NCBI GenBank assembly: GCA_009839635.1
Contig: VXPJ01000156.1
Span: 1-6,525 of the forward strand
Length of the DNA: 6,525 bases
Direction of reading: 5' to 3'
Source: Pseudomonadota bacterium
GTDB taxonomy: Bacteria; Pseudomonadota; Gammaproteobacteria; UBA4575
Both the position numbers and the translations under genes were made by a program. Positions 6,415 through 6,525 of this stretch are shown here, piece by piece. Numbering within the stretch: the stretch's first letter is position 1; the number at the start of each line of letters is the position of its first letter. The notes under the pieces were generated by a model. It saw only the letters and a program-made list of their open reading frames with translations. It did no database searches and was not told the origin of the DNA.

Positions 6415-6525
6415 GCTGTCAGGCGCGACTTGAGCCTGAGCTTTTCTGAGTACGTGCCTTCGCGGGAAAAGCCATCTAGCCGCAAGGGAATGCCAAGATC
6501 ATGAGCAGGATTTTCCTTCATCACC
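6411..6525 (-). CDS. Unidentified C-terminal fragment of a convergent gene (partial)
   Basis: A minus-strand frame enters from the right edge and stays open for 38 codons to a TAG at 6411-6413. This stop shares the tetranucleotide CTAG with the moeA stop, an arrangement often found where two genes converge. The last 20 residues, FSREGTYSEKLRLKSRLTA with a preceding G, are basic and hydrophilic with no membrane segment, and I recognise no family. An ATG at 6521 could be an internal Met or the start of a 36-aa frame. The other two minus-strand frames close within the region. Codon choice looks ordinary, but 115 nt is too little to prove coding. Confidence 0.4.
   Translation of the reverse strand, partial: VMKENPAHDLGIPLRLDGFSREGTYSEKLRLKSRLTA
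6419..6445 (+). terminator. Weak candidate intrinsic terminator after moeA
   Basis: TCAGGC (6419-6424) pairs with GCCTGA (6434-6439) across a 9-nt loop, followed by GC and four T residues (6442-6445). The 6-bp stem and short T-run make a poor intrinsic terminator. It would lie within the convergent reading frame, so it may be fortuitous. Confidence 0.25.

Noticed and set aside
1..6525. Mobile element, CRISPR array, toxin-antitoxin pair, defence system or RNA gene
   Set aside because: No transposase or integrase frame, no regularly spaced repeats, no tRNA cloverleaf and no rRNA sequence were visible. Nearly all bases are accounted for by conserved housekeeping genes.

Overview
The window reads as ordinary chromosomal DNA from a gammaproteobacterium. 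Three things point there: a surE-pcm-yqaA cluster, which in this class commonly sits just upstream of nlpD-rpoS; a FadE-type acyl-CoA dehydrogenase of about 835 residues with an N-terminal membrane anchor; and E. coli-like spacing of all active-site residues in MoeA. Base composition is moderately GC-rich by eye and even across the window. I cannot name a genus.

Layout, left to right. Positions 1-1719 hold a minus-strand cluster transcribed as surE, pcm, then a yqaA-like membrane protein gene cut by the left edge. A 95-bp gap separates surE from a divergently transcribed Smr-domain protein gene (1815-2366, plus). That gene converges on fadE (2448-4955, minus) across an 81-bp gap that contains a dyad. 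A 175-bp divergent control region (4956-5130) carries the fadE ribosome binding site on one strand and a good moeA promoter plus ribosome binding site on the other. moeA (5131-6414, plus) meets a minus-strand reading frame at the right edge, and the two share a CTAG stop overlap.

Functions. SurE (nucleotidase), Pcm (repair of isoaspartyl damage in proteins) and probably the yqaA product form a maintenance and stationary-phase cluster. The Smr protein is a candidate RNA or DNA nuclease. FadE carries out the first step of fatty acid beta-oxidation at the inner membrane. MoeA inserts molybdenum into molybdopterin. The right-hand genes do not form a pathway with the left-hand ones.

I found no mobile element, CRISPR array, RNA gene, phage trace or clear sign of horizontal transfer, and no evidence of a new multi-gene system. 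The points worth a second look are small: corrected start codons, an imperfect direct repeat flanking the -35 region of the moeA promoter, a dyad in the fadE/smr gap, a dyad near the fadE start, a substituted residue in a conserved Pcm motif, and an unidentified C-terminal reading frame at the right edge.
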